NCBI GenBank assembly: GCA_034401795.1
Contig: CM067372.1
Span: 35,838,351 to 35,902,350 of the forward strand
Direction of reading: 5' to 3'
DNA from: Chaetoderma sp. LZ-2023a
Lineage: Eukaryota > Mollusca > Caudofoveata > Chaetodermatida > Chaetodermatidae
Length of the DNA stretch: 64,000 nucleotides
Below the pieces are notes generated by a model. It was not told the DNA's origin and did no database searches. It was given only the letters and a program-made list of their open reading frames with translations. Position 1 is the stretch's first letter. Each line of letters opens with the position of its first letter. Below are positions 44,529 to 56,325 of the stretch, piece by piece. The translations under genes and the position numbers were made by a program.

Positions 44529-47151
44529 AGTATCTTCAGGATCAGCTCGAATATTAAATACACAAAACACTGATTCTAATTAACAACAAATGAAGAAGAC
44601 ATAGATACACTGGGTTGAATCACGCGCAGAGACAACGATTTATAGATACAAGAAGTAGGAAACAACAAAATTTTAAAATTTTACTAGCCGAGAGACTGAT
44701 GCCAAGATGTAAGGAAAGAACAAGCTTTGAAGTAAAATGATAAAAATTAGAAGCAAGCCAAAAAGATGAAAAATAATAGAGAAAAAGTAAGAAAAACATT
44801 GAAAAGACAAAGAGGCGATATGAAACCAGGGTGAAATGACTCGCCGAAAACCATGATGACAGAGAAGAAAACTTGGCTTACATTCCTTTTTCCTTTTCCC
44901 TTTCTTGGGTTATATCTCCTTTGTTAGTGTCATTTTATTCTAGTGGACATTATTCTTGGTGCATTCTCTTCCCTATGTAACCTCTTCTGATTCTATTTTC
45001 TTTCAGAGACTGTCAGATTTAGAATAAGAATTACGCTAGAATCAGGGCAACAAATTAACTCCCTTTGGTTAAAATAGATATGTCAACCTGCCGACATAAG
45101 AGGAAAAAAGGACGTGAAAAAAGGCTGAATGGCCGAAGACAACTGGTCATCTAAAGTTGGATGAAAGGACATATTACATATCTAGAGATAATACGTAGAA
45201 TAGACCAACTTATCGGCTGAGTGAGACTATTCAAAATTAAGCGATGATATGCACATATGAAATAAGCTGCCACAAAAAACCCACACAGCAACCAGTCGGA
45301 AGAGTCTTTAATTACATTGAGATATTGCCACTGATAAAAGAATAAATGCTAAATATCTATATGATTTCAAGAGAGACTTCAAAACTGGCAATGTCTCGGT
45401 ATGAATATTTTCCCATTAAACATTCCGATTTTTTTTTTTTTAAAACAATTACGGAAAAAGGACTAATTCTTAGGCAAGATGATGACTAGATCCTAGGAAA
45501 GCGAACATGTAAACCGGACCTGAAGAACAAACCTGGAACTCCAGGAAGTTCTCAATCACCGGAAATCTAAAACAGGAAGATCGAACCGGAAGTTAATCCA
45601 CGAACACCAGAAAGATCCATGAAAACCGGAAATGCTGTGTCCCCGGATGTACGAAATCCGGAAGTAGACAACCGGAAACTGAACAGGATCATACAGACCT
45701 GGATGTACAGAAGAAGCATAGGAACTGGAAATACGCAAACCGGAAGAAGAAAAACCGGAAGCGGAAGAGGAAGGACCGGAAACGGAAACCGGACATAGTC
45801 CCGGGTCTTGGAGACCCGAATCTACTAAGCACAAACCGGAAGTGCTTGATGAACTGGAAGTTAGCAAACTTCCTGACTGCATTAAGCTAGAAACAGGCAA
45901 TCTTTTAACATTACTGGCTACTGGTATAACAGAAAACCTGACATTGGCATAGGCGTTTGAATCGGGGACTTCAGTCGACAACACCACTGCTTGAGGGTAA
46001 TGCCCCTCCTCAAGACTTATGTGGGTTTTACCCAGTGACCTGCTCAAGTTCACCTTCGAGAGCCTCTTCTTTGAGTGTCTAGCCTTTGGTTTCGGGGACC
46101 AAATCTCTTGCCTGGACCTGAGGGAAGTAGGCCTCCCCCATTTATGGACACGCCTGCTAACCTTCTGGGTATCGTCCAACTCAGATGAAACATCTCTAGC
46201 CTCGCGAATGGCAGACGAAATTCTCTCATCTAATGACTTTGTCAGAAATCAGCATCAGAATTAGAAAAGCCCCTCACCCCTCCTCCATCGCTGGCATAGA
46301 AGATACACAAGTGCTTGCAAAAGACACAACTTTAGATTTGGTAGCAACGGAGGGGAAGCGATCAATGGGCGGCCTTGGCTACAAAATCCTTAAAATATTC
46401 TTTAGAGACAGTCGACGACCATCCTTTGCATTTCACCTTCTTGAGTGATTTGACAGACTCCTAAAAACGAAATAAAAATAGAGAATGAAGCATACAGCTT
46501 CAAAAACTTAAGAGAACTTCTCTAAATTAATGAGTCTGATAAAAGGAAAGACAAGCGTCTGCTCAGAGAAAGCGGGAAAATTGAAATTGAAGTTTAATTG
46601 AGGGTTATAAATGATGATGATGACTTAGGCATTTTGTTTACCATGAAAACGGGATACCACCACGAAAACCGGTAACACATATATACAGAGTATACAATGC
46701 ACTAAAAACCACAAAATACATGATAAACATAAATTATGGAGGATAGGCTTCATATTAGGCATAATCATGGATTGAAGCACTCTCAAATAAGTAAGCTGAA
46801 CTCAGCACAAAGGTATAAAAACTTAGCTGGAATATTTGCAGACAGTACTGCTTGCAGAATATTTGAAAAGTGAATCTGTTTCCTATTTGGGCTCCTATGC
46901 GCATGTGTGACCATGCTTAGTGACAGGTGTCACCAAGGAGTGAGTACAGACTGATGCCAGTCTAGATCAGGCTATATGCTGGGGGTGTACCATACCAGTA
47001 GCCTGGCTGAGGGTATACATAGAAATGGAATAGGAATTTGGGGGTTTGTAAGCATGCATAAAAATCTTATTCTGGTGGCTAAATGCAGAGTAGTTGATTT
47101 AACAAGTAGTGATTGAACGGTATAGATGTTTTTGTGGTGTAATAACAACTG
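44529..47151 (-). mobile_element. DIRS family 1, right part only (copy 2)
   Basis: Collinear with 19.45-22.44 kb of copy 1 (for example 'ttaaatacacaaaacact' near 44552 and 19468) through to the right terminal repeat at 46862-47151 ending GTGGTGTAATAACAACT. The pol and recombinase half and the left terminal repeat are gone, replaced by the Penelope-derived insertion. Confidence 0.8.
45556..46250 (-). pseudogene. DIRS family 1 gag-like ORF, copy 2
   Basis: Open from about 46247 on the minus strand: FLTKSLDERISSAI, then SSELDDTQKVSRRVHKWG, a basic stretch (PKPKARHSKKRLSKVNLSR), then a Ser/Gly/Pro-rich C-terminal half to 45556. Better preserved than copy 1, with about 230 codons. An N-terminal coiled-coil-like helix followed by a basic segment suits a nucleic-acid-binding gag. 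No zinc knuckle is seen. Confidence 0.55.
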
Positions 47152-48000
47152 ACTTTTAGGAAATGAATATTTTTTTAATAAAAGGGTGATAAATAGGGAA
47201 CAATAGCCTTAAAAGAACAAAATATTCACAATAAATATAGGATGACATGCAAATTCGCCTAAAGTTATGAAAGTAAGTATGTCAACCTGCCAACATAGAA
47301 GGGAGGAGGTGTATACTATATACGAAAAGATGAACGGCCCAAATAGAACTGCGCCTCTAACTCGGGAAAGAAAAAATGACCAAAACAGCTAATTAGAATT
47401 GCGCAGTAATCTGACAAATAGGAAAGAGTGCGATAACAGGTTGAGAACAACTAAAAATTACTATAACTTAAATTGTGAGAATGCAAACAGAGATAACATG
47501 CAGAAAGGGGGGAGAAAGAACCCTGAACTACCAAGATATTGTATGAGAGTACTGCTAGATAAGATAATGATATGCACATATGTAATAAGGTGTTAAAAGA
47601 TCCCATTGCAAAAAAGAGATAACTTATCTATGTAAGAAAAATTTAAATTCGAAACAAAAAGATGATATAAGGACCAAACCCCTATTCAAAGAAAAGAGCT
47701 GAACCCAGGTCCACAAAAGGGGCCAGGGTGTGGTTCCACTAAACCTGGTCGCAAATCTTAGGTCTTTCAGGACCGGGGAAACATGAGAAAAAATATCAAA
47801 AACAGTGGAAGAAACTTTCAAATTTTGATTTGATTTTGACACGCCAGAATGACCAGTCCTGACTCGGGCCTGGGCCAGAGATGCAGCGGGAAAGCCGGGA
47901 AATGACCAGAGAGGAAAGGACCCAGACCCATACCTGGGAGAAACCCGGGGGGGGGGGGGGAGGGGGCAGGGACAGAGCCAGCAAGAAAACACAACCCGAA
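47152..48000. other. DIRS family 2 copy B resumes, noncoding section
   Basis: Restarts at GACTTTTAGGAAATG, matching copy A at about 29240 (GACCTTTAGAAAAT). Between the two breakpoints about 80 bp present in copy A are lost. Confidence 0.6.
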
Positions 48001-48225
48001 GTATCCCTAGCGGCCGGAAAACCAGGAGAAAAAATTAAAATTTAATTCTGACACGCCGGAATGACCGGCCCCGACTTGGGCCAGGGCCGGAGCCGGGGCA
48101 GGAAAGCCGGGAAATGACCAGAGAGGAAAGGACCCAGACCCATACCTGGGAGAAACCCTGGGGGGCGGGGCCAGAGCCAGCAAGAAAACACAACCCAAAG
48201 TATCCCTAATGGCCAGACCCAAACA
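47830..48225. repeat. Direct duplication within the gag-like region of copy B
   Basis: About 200 bp is duplicated (47836-48012 and 48047-48225): both halves carry 'tgacacgccagaatgacc'-type starts and 'agccagcaagaaaacacaac' ends, with an internal G-run of differing length. Copy A has a related but shorter partial duplication (29900-30010). Confidence 0.75.
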
Positions 48226-48960
48226 AAAATCTGGGTCCTGCCCCAAGGATGAAATCGGTAACCTAAGCTGGTCAACGTCAAGACCCGGGGCCGGGAAAAA
48301 TTCCGGGGCCGGAAGTCTAGCCGGAGTAACAGCAGATATAAAATAAGTAGATATAAGCGGCTTTGTAGAGGACAGCGGATGTGCAATGACCTAGACCACT
48401 CTGATCGGAAAATCCTTCAGTCCAGCCAGTGAATACGTAGTAGTGACAGGTGACAGACCGGACTGACTTATAACCTGATTAGGCCCGAGACCTTCCTTGG
48501 TCTGCAAAACCGCAGGCTGTGGAATGTTGACTGAACCGGACCGGCTTATAACATGATTAGGCCCAAGATCTTCATCGGTCTGCATGGGTGCAGGCTGCGG
48601 AATGTAGACTAAGGATGAAGAAGAATCCTGGAATGATATGACTGGCTTCTGAATGAGCAGTGAATGAGGCAAAAACCGAGTCTTCATGCTTTTGTTCTTT
48701 CCATTCTTTGTGGTACCCTGAAACATCCTTATCAGTGACCTGTAGTTTGTTAGACTTAGTAGAATAGGCGCTTCCTTGGAACAGCCAGCTCCAATGCTTC
48801 ACCCTCAATTATGTCTGGAGATGAAGTATTGGCGACTGACTGGTCCAGGATAATTTTATTAATCCTGCTGTCAATAAACGAATCTATATTACTGACTGGT
48901 TTCTGGAGACATTCCATTGATAAAACAATATTCTCGAGTATTATGGCTGAATCCATCTTG
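48042..48960 (-). pseudogene. DIRS family 2 gag-like ORF, copy B
   Basis: Frames at 48386-48042 and 48726-48391 match copy A (shared FQGTTKNGKNKSMKTRF and GLGPNQVISQSG). Copy B has an extra repeat of the GLGPNQVISQSG segment (DLGPNHVISRSG). Broken by frameshifts; function inferred from position only. Confidence 0.5.
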
Positions 48961-49717
48961 GCCTCGAAGGATTTCCCAGGTATTTAGTTTTAGAAGTCAT
49001 AGGAGAATTTGGTTTGAAAAATGACATTCTAGTAGCTAGCGACCATGACCCGCATATCAAGCAGGTTGACTCAAGAGTACACGACGTGAACTAGGAAGAG
49101 AAAAGTCCAGAGTGATCTGAATTAATAAATCTATGGCAGCTGCTATTAGAACATCTAATTGAATGGTTCACATTCTTTTTTTTATTCTTCTCCTTGGTCC
49201 TCTTCGGAGACTTTCCCATATCTGAATCGTAAACACAGCATGATCAGATAGAGTAAAGCCCTGAATATGACTCAGGATTAGCCAGTGCTAATCACAAGAT
49301 TTATAAATAGAGACCTTACCGATCTCAAATTTGAAAATTATTATAGTTTCTTTGAGAGAGTATGTTATCGAGATAATCATAGATTCATGCTCAATACCTT
49401 ACATCCATGTCAAATCAATAGCTCTACAAGCAACTGGTTAAAACGAAGCACAAATAGACAACTCAAATGTCTATACACTCTGGGTGCAAGTAACCAAAAC
49501 TGGTAACACGCCTACCATGAAAATAGAAATGATCTAAAAATCATTAGTAAAACACCAGGACCTACAACTACTTATCTTGGGAGGTTTCTTTCTTTTATCC
49601 AACATCTCGATGATCTTTGCTTCACTTTACAATAATACACAGTGATTTTAACAAGTTATAAATAAAGTTGTAGACTTTAACGTCTCTTCCTTCATAGAGT
49701 AGGAAAAGGAATAAAGT

Positions 49718-50030
49718 CTTGGTTGCTACAACAAGGTCATGTGATAGCTATCAGCCAATGAGGTTGTCATTGTGCTTAATGACCTACTCAGTGGCTATGG
49801 GTATTGGATTAAGCCTCTTCTTGCCTCATACTGAGATATAGCATTCAAGCGAATTACTATGGATCTCATCATTAGAGAGAGTATGTAGATTCCTGAAGAA
49901 GCCTTCAGTCATTCTGTAACCACAATACCTAGCAAACATTGGCTGTAAAAAATTCATCCTACTATACTTCCCTTCAGAGAAAGAAAGAGCAATAGTAATG
50001 CAAGGAGGTAGGTTGTAATGTAGTAATAAC
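49718..50030. repeat. DIRS family 2 right terminal repeat, copy B
   Basis: Complement of 34629-34985. The last bases, GTAGTAATAAC, match the prediction from the internal complementary region exactly. Confidence 0.85.
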
Positions 50031-50195
50031 AGGGTAATAAACTGCTCACACCTCAATTGATGACTCACTATTCACAATTATATATACACCCAGGTGAGCT
50101 AAAAAACCCAATGTTGCGGGTGTCAATAATTGTCACACAAAATTCATCTTATGTAGCATGGAAAAATATCAACCCTGTTCTGATATTGTAATGTT

Positions 50196-50525
50196 TTAAT
50201 GGTTGCTGATGCTATTTTTGCCATTTCGCACAGTGAAGATTTGTCAAGAAAATCAATGTTTCACTTTATGGTGAATGTCCATTTGCTGTCCAAGAGAAGC
50301 GTACTTTTAAAAATGTACCTCCGAAATGACTGGCTCAAAAATAGTCTTCTCTTTGCCTACAAATACCGAGGACCACTGCAAATGACAATTAATTCCTGAA
50401 AATGTATAATCTTTATGCCATAAAACTTAATCTGTTGACTATCTTGAAATTACTTTGACTAAGGCAGCAACGGCTTCCAGTCAAATTAATTTTAAAATAG
50501 TCAACAGTTTTCCTTTATAGTTGAC
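50196..50525. repeat. M1 and M2 fold-back copies side by side
   Basis: An M1 copy (50196-50400) that has lost its central loop is followed by an M2 copy (50405-50525) keeping AAGGCAGCAACGGC and the right arm 'ttttaaaatagtcaacag'. The M2 arm ends about 60 bp from the splice donor of the exon at 50.6 kb. Confidence 0.65.
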
Positions 50526-50585
50526 TTGAAAATTAGCTATGGGGAATTCATTGGTGAAAATATTACGGTCTAAAGTGACACTCAC

Positions 50586-50687
50586 CCTGTAGGTTGTGTT
50601 TTGTCCATTCAGTTGTAACTCCTGAATAAGTTCTTTCTGTAGAACTTCTAGCTTTCTCTGTTCTGCTGTCAAAAGCCAGCTTGTAAC
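50586..50687 (-). CDS. Putative exon of the coiled-coil host gene
   Basis: Minus-strand 102-bp exon: acceptor TATTTGCAG, donor GTGAGTGTC. It encodes 34 residues in phase 0 at both ends: VTSWLLTAEQRKLEVLQKEL, then IQELQLNGQNTTYR. The leucine/lysine/glutamate pattern predicts a coiled coil. Phase 0 at its 3' end fits the micro-exon at 12.77 kb, giving a continuous frame into KKEVEHLKTSI. If they are adjacent exons, the intron is about 37.8 kb and filled with retrotransposons. The protein family is not recognised. Confidence 0.55.
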
Positions 50688-50763
50688 CTGCAAATATACA
50701 ACATAACAGATCCTTTTAAAAATAACCAGTTATAAAGATATCTGGAATGTTGTTGTAATCCTT

Positions 50764-50985
50764 CAATGGTCAAGCCGGCCAAAACCAGCCTCTGCAGTGG
50801 TCTTGAGAAATGTCCATTTGCAGGTCAAGAAAATACTATTTTTGAAGATTTACCAGAGCACTGACTGTCTCGATAACAGAGCCAGTCATTCCTGTGTTAA
50901 ATTTTTTTAAATAGTCTTCTCTTGGCCTGGACATTCAATAAGCAAATATTTGTATTTTCGTGACCAATCTGGACCATTAAATGGC
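50764..50985. repeat. M1 fold-back MITE copy
   Basis: Carries GGTCAAGCCGGCCAAAACC at its left end and GACCATTAAATGGCTAA at its right. It lies 77 bp upstream of the 50.6-kb exon's acceptor. Confidence 0.7.
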
Positions 50986-51193
50986 TAACATATGATCTTT
51001 GTTCTTGTGTATCGTTATAGTTTGTATTGCAGATCATCATGTTAATTGATCCTGTTGAATTGGCAGCCATTCTTTTCAATCCATAATAGTTATACAAGTC
51101 CATAATACTATCATTTGAAAGCTGTTGCTGAATATTGTTGTTGAAAGTATTTGAGAGCAACAACTAAATTCCAGCGAAACATACATGTTTTAA

Positions 51194-52178
51194 ACAAGAG
51201 GCCCAAGGGGCATGTATCGCTCACCTGGACCATAGGCATTTCAACTAGAATGGTTATGAACAATAAGTAGAACTCTAATGATTTGAGCAGACTTGTAGTA
51301 AGAGGCCATGTTTCTTTGTGTATCAACTTCTCTTGAGCTTTAATGGCCCTTAGTCATCAATATAATATCTCCCAAATTTTGGCCCAATCCATTCAGTGCC
51401 TCTGGAGACGAAGTTGCTTTCATGAAAAGCAGGCCATCCAAGATGGCCACCCAACCATTTGGCAAATCAAGTTCCCTTGAACATACTTGGTTCAGCTCGA
51501 GCCCTAAATGATATTTTATGAGTTTTGAATCAATCGGTCAAACAGTTTCAGCAAAGACTTTGAAAAATCAACCAAAATCCATGATGGCCACCGGCCAAAT
51601 TGGACAGACTTAAATCTCCATGCCCTAAGGATGCTTCCTGCCAAATATAATTGAAATCGGCCTAGCAGTTCTCCAGAAGAAGACATTTTTAATTTTCCAT
51701 TGCTTTAGTCTGGGAGCTTTTGCGGGAAAATTCCCAAATTTCGTCATTGTGTATTCAGTGGTTCTGGAGAAGCCATTTTTGGGAAAACTAGGTCATCCAA
51801 GATGGCTACCAAACCATTTGGTCAATCAAGTTTTATTGAACAAACTTGGCTTACCTCTTTCACTAGATGATGTTTCATGAGTTTTGAATCAATTCCCCAA
51901 GCGGTTTCAGAGAAGATGTTTCCTAAAATCGGGCAAAATCCAAGATGGCCAGCGGCCAAATTGGCCGATTGGCTTTGTTTGAACAAACTTGGATTCCTAT
52001 GCCCTAAGGATGTTTCCTGCCAAATATAATTGAAATCGGCCCAGAGGTTCTTGAGAAGAAGTTGTTTGAATGAAAAGTTGAGGGATGACGGACAGACAGG
52101 CGATGGACGGATGACGGACACACGATGGATGGTGGCCACGTCATAAGCTGACTTGGCCTTACAGGCCAGGTGAGCTAA
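51194..52178 (+). repeat. CTCACCTGG-type bivalve repeat, complete copy
   Basis: AACAAGAGGCCCAAGGGGC plus GCTCACCTGGACC at the start; GGCCTTACAGGCCAGGTGAGC at the end; GACGGACAGACAGGCGATGG tract at about 52090. Confidence 0.85.
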
Positions 52179-52584
52179 CAATGCTAAATGTGAATGATGT
52201 TCTGTTTACTGTGGCTGCAGCATAGTAGGGCAGATATGTGAAAAAGATGCTCCATTCTGACAGAAAGCATGAAATTTGGCATATAGGTGGTTTAAGGTAT
52301 CCTGATCATAATTAGATGCGGTGCCACGTGATTCTACCAAGGGGACCCATTCAAAATGGCGGCTTCAAAATGGCCACCTTCCCAGCAGAAAATTTGCATT
52401 ACTCAAGCTCTAGATGGAGTAGAGAGATGGAATTAATGTCAAATTAGGGGTTTCATTATGACCTGAATTTATAGGGGTCAAGTTAATTTTGTGGTTGTGA
52501 TTCTTGCGATGGTATGTTTGATGTGTGTATATACACGTTATACAGGGGTGTAGATGGGGTGACTGTTGGTGTGTGCAGTTGGGT

Positions 52585-52945
52585 GACTTGATCGCTCCTG
52601 AAACTTGAACTTGCCCTGTAATTTTCTCATAACAAAGCAACGTACCAATTCTCAGTTGAATAACTTGAGACTGCGAAAAATAGTGTTGAAAGCCTTTTTT
52701 TTTGGTATTTCGTAAGTCGAAAGGGGGAATAACTCCATTCAAAATTGATACATACACCTGAAACTCGAATTTTCTCTGTAACGTCTCATAACAAAGCAAG
52801 GTACCAATTCTCAGTTGAATACCTTGAAGGACTGCGAAAAAAACTAAGGAAAACCAACTGCGACAGACAGAGATGGACAGATGGACAGACAGATGGACAC
52901 ATAGAGTGCAAAACTATAGTCCCCACCAGTTTTACCAGTAGGGGA
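52585..52945 (-). repeat. 'aaagggggcataactcc'-family repeat, short copy
   Basis: Two sub-units with 'cgaaagggggaataactcc' and 'ccaattctcagttgaatacc', ending in GACAGATGGACAGACAG and TAGGGGAC, as in the copy at 38.1-38.8 kb. Confidence 0.75.
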
Positions 52946-53156
52946 CAAATAAAGACATATCCGGCCCATGCCTGAACATATGATTTCTATGGTTTGTGTC
53001 CACAATGATGCTGTATTACTAATTAGTGCTGTCTTGTATGAAAGTTATGGCTAAAGCAGATATCATATTTTCTGTGTCCAACGTCTGGTATGCTTTCCAC
53101 CATACTTCTCACTTAATGTGCACAGCCAAGTATGCAAACCATAATGCCCCATGATA

Positions 53157-53157
<1 letters not shown>

Positions 53158-53201
<44 letters not shown>

Positions 53202-53222
53202 TAATAATAATAATAATAATAA
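53158..53222. repeat. (AAT)n microsatellite
   Basis: About 20 AAT units with one AAC interruption. Confidence 0.95.
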
Positions 53223-53439
53223 TCTTTATTTAACGAAGGTGAACCGATCAGTTATATAATAGTTGGTCTTCCCTGGGGCCTTCAGACTATACTTAACAAT
53301 TATTTACATTTATATACACAGCGTTGATATGTACAATATCTATACACACATTTGTATGTACACAATGTATTAATATATACCATCTTTTAAAGAAAATAGG
53401 CATATCATATATTATCCACCAACTATAAATATAAAAATA

Positions 53440-54150
53440 TAATTAAGGAGTAGCATTTAAAATGGTTCTGGAAAGTTTAAAAACAATCCAAATGGCTACC
53501 TGCAAAAAATTTGACCAACTTAATTCTGAATACACGTTCTAGAGCCAGTACCACTATAGAATACTTCCAGCCAAATTTGAGTAAAATCCACCAAGCATTT
53601 ATGGAGTCAGATGCATTAAAATTTGCAGTAAATTTTTCGTAAAATCTATGATTTTCCCTTAAGAAACCGGCCCCTTAAAATTCTAAATATAGTTCCTGGA
53701 GCCTACCACGATAGCGTCTGCCCAACCAACTAGGGTTGAAATTTGTCAAGAGGTTAATGATGAGTAGCGTTTTTACTATCTCCGGTAAATACTTTTATAA
53801 AATCTAAGGTTTTCCCCCAAAAACTTGAGCAGTAAAAATTCTGTATACAACTTCCTCAGCCTTTCCCCATAGGGCCCTTCAAGCCAAAGAAATGTGAAAT
53901 CTGCCAAGCGGTTAATAAGGAGTAGCATTTTGATAATTTCCTGTAAATTTTTCATAACATTAAAGATTTTCACCCGAGAAATAAATTGACAATCATAATT
54001 CTGGTTAGATGTCCTGAAGCCTACCCTCATAGGGTCCTTCCGGCCATATTAGGTTGAAATGTGCCATGTGGTTAATGAGTAGTTGCATTTTAAAACAAAC
54101 GTTGACAGATGAACGACGGACGACAGATGGTCGCCATGCGTATCAGTGAC
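53440..54150. repeat. Diverged interspersed repeat with three 160-bp sub-units
   Basis: Sub-units share 'taaaatctatgattttccc' or 'taaaatctaaggttttccc', 'cctaccacgatag' and 'ggttaatgatgagtagc'. It ends in a GACGGACGACAGATGG tract, as do the bivalve repeats above, so it is probably a distant subfamily. Confidence 0.6.
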
Positions 54151-54645
54151 TGTAACATTTCACCTTTTGATCTAACGTCATTATGTGATGCCGTGCCATT
54201 ATAAAGAAGCATCAGTCCAAGTTTGGGTCCAGTATGATTAACCAAAACCTGAGATATAAACAGAAAAGTTGAGCTACATGAAAAATGTTAATGTTGAAAA
54301 AACAAAATTGTTATCAAGGTCACAGTGACCTTGACCTTTGGACCTCAACCTCATTGTGTCATGTCAGGTAATTTTAAGGAGGCATGTGTCCATGTTTGGG
54401 TGCAGGAAGATTAACAAAACCTAAGACATAAATAGAAAAGTTGAGCTAAATGGAAAATATTAACATTGAAAAAAGGTTTTTACCAAAATCATGGTGACCT
54501 TGACCTTTTGACCCCAATGTCATTATGAGATGCTGTGTCACTATAAGGAAGCATGAGTGCAAGTTTGGGTTCAGTATATCATTAAACAAACATGAGATAT
54601 AAACAGAAAAGTTTAGCTTTACGGAAAATGTTGATGTTGAAAGAA
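54150..54645 (+). repeat. 176-bp tandem repeat, left portion
   Basis: About three units, each with AAGGTCACAGTGACCTTGACC, 'aaggaagcatg', 'tttgggtccagtatgatta' and 'gagatataaacagaaaagtt'. The third unit is cut at GTTGAAAGAA by the 3.4-kb insertion and resumes at 58081. Confidence 0.85.
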
Positions 54646-54647
54646 TG

Positions 54648-54705
54648 TAGCTCGCCGGATAGCGTCGGGCCGTTCTGGTGTAGTATGTCGACTCGCCACG
54701 CCGAA
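54648..54705 (+). promoter_or_regulatory. tRNA-like head (A-box and B-box resemblance)
   Basis: TAGCTCGCCGGATAGCG resembles a tRNA D-arm with the pol III A box, and TGTCGACTCGCC about 40 bp later resembles a B box (consensus GGTTCGANTCC). The spacing suits pol III. It begins two bases inside the insertion. The opposite end also has CAGCTCAGCTGGTATGG. Similarity by eye only. Confidence 0.3.
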
Positions 54706-54743
54706 AGTGCACGACGAGTGATGATGCTGGTTAGCATCTGGTC

Positions 54744-54949
54744 TCAGGGTGACGGACCTTGTACGAGACTGAGCTGCGGGAAACAAAAACCGGCTCCTAA
54801 GGCGGTGGAACTAAATCGTTTCGGTGGGGCCGTGCGACCATCGTCGCGAACATTAAACACAACTGTCTCATCCCAAGAATTTGTGTCACCAGTATGCCTG
54901 TCCATAGCAATTTCGTGATCTATGGACTTACAAGATTTGATTTGGTAAC
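54744..54949 (-). other. Possible 3'-terminal coding exon of the insertion
   Basis: On the minus strand a TATATTTTTAG acceptor is followed by an open frame of about 68 codons. It contains SIDHEIAMDRHTGDTNSWDE and TVVFNVRDDGRTAPPKRFSS and ends at TGA about 100 bp before the element end. It is downstream of the heat-shock-like promoter on the same strand. No homolog recognised; may be chance. Confidence 0.25.
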
Positions 54950-54996
54950 CTAAAAATATAAGTCTATACAATGAGTTTACCTAAACAATTAAAAAT

Positions 54997-55140
54997 ATGC
55001 TAGATAATACTACAATAAGAGCATACAAAAATATGAGACAGAGACAGGTAGATGAACTTTTAAACATGGGGCTCCCGGAGGTACCACACAGACTTGTCGG
55101 TCCACAGAGGTATCCCCGCAAGGGAGGCTCCCGTACATGA
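54997..55140 (+). other. Small ORF, 47 aa, plus strand
   Basis: ATG to TGA frame with a mixed, soluble composition (MLDNTTIRAYKNMRQRQVDE, then LLNMGLPEVPHRLVGPQRYP). The 10-codon ORF immediately upstream (ATG at 54971) joins it after one frameshift. Unrecognised; orientation is opposite to the promoter at 57.6 kb. Confidence 0.2.
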
Positions 55141-55720
55141 GACATAGCTAGTTAACTTAATATAAGTTATTATACCTCTAAGATAAAAGGAAGAAGGCTA
55201 TCTCGGACGAAAAAGTGATGTGCCTCACGCGGGCACTACTCCTAGTGCTAGTTTGGGTGAGGAGTATTATCCTGGCATGGACCGTAGTCGCTGAATCCTT
55301 GTGAGAGGCAAGTGCCGCATGCAGGCCTCAGTCTCGGGAAGGTGTCGCCACTGCTTAAAGCGGAAGAAGAATAGTAGGCAAAAATGGGCCCACTAATATT
55401 TCAAACAAAAATGCTTTAGAAAGAAAAGACCATACCTAGTGAGATTATGACTATAGGAGTGCGTACTGTTTTACGTGAAGACGGGACGGGGAATTCCCGA
55501 TGGATTCCCTCATTACCATCTTATGTGATTCTTGGCATGCTGAATTAGTAGTTGCCGCTTTATGTATGCGGGCCTTCTGCTTTGCTTAATTCCACTTTAG
55601 TTGTCTTCAGAACAAGGATTATTTTAGGCCGCAACTGGCTGATATCTACCTAGCTATTAGAGACAGCTGTCACGGAGAACAGATGCCCTAAGACATCAAT
55701 ACTAAAGACAGCGCTCTTAC

Positions 55721-56325
55721 ATGTTACGTAGCAAGATCTCCGAACTGGATAAGAATCCGGACATCTCACCCTGTAACCACATAAAACATTACAAGACATG
55801 GGTTACATTTCACGAAAGCATTATTAGACCATTGTTCTATCGTTGTGGTGGGCGTAATAGAGACGAATACCCATGGTAAATGTCCTTCCTGTAAGGGCGT
55901 GGCAGATCTAAATATCATGCCCAGACATTTTAACGGAATTCGGTGGGGGCACGTATCTCGCCCATCACCGGGTCCTATGGAACTAACCGTTTTACCTGTC
56001 GTTAGGTTTATATACAAGTTGCCCAGTTTTGCACTGCGGTGCGGGAGGATTGTTCACTAAATAAAATAATAATTAAAACATGTGTTTTCGCAGTGCTTTC
56101 CTACATTGGCTTAAAGTACTATCTACTAAGTATTTGAAGATACACGGGAGTATATGTGATATCGCACCCTGGCCATTACCGCTCGGAAACCCGAATAGTT
56201 TCCCAGAGTCGGATCAGCCCATGATGCGGATGGGGACATCCAAACAATTAAGAAGCTACACAGCTGAGTGGAACACGAAGAGAGACAAAATCTTACTTAT
56301 GAGTCTTACCGGAGTGCGGGGCTAG
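55721..56325 (+). other. Run of short plus-strand ORFs in the insertion
   Basis: Three consecutive frames: a 52-codon ORF from 55721 (ISELDKNPDISPC..., RPLFYRCGGRNRDEYPW), a 71-codon ORF from 55845 with a KCPSCKG knuckle followed by two His (RHFNGIRWGH), and an 81-codon ORF from 56080. Each shifts frame from the last. This could be a decayed zinc-binding protein gene or chance in a GC-balanced stretch. Confidence 0.2.

Larger units (their letters stand above)
34629..50030 (-). mobile_element. DIRS-type retrotransposon, family 2, copy B (nested)
   Basis: Left tip GACCAGACGACCC at 34629; right tip GTAATGTAGTAATAAC at 50030. Terminal repeats 34629-34985 and 49718-50030; internal complementary region 35308-35399, whose junction predicts exactly the observed right tip. 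The 15.4-kb span is swollen by bivalve repeats (38.1-40.7 kb), the Penelope/zinc-finger composite (41.03-44.53 kb) and a partial family-1 DIRS (44.53-47.15 kb). The element resumes at 47152. The recombinase is truncated and the RT palm is absent, so the copy is defective. Confidence 0.85.
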
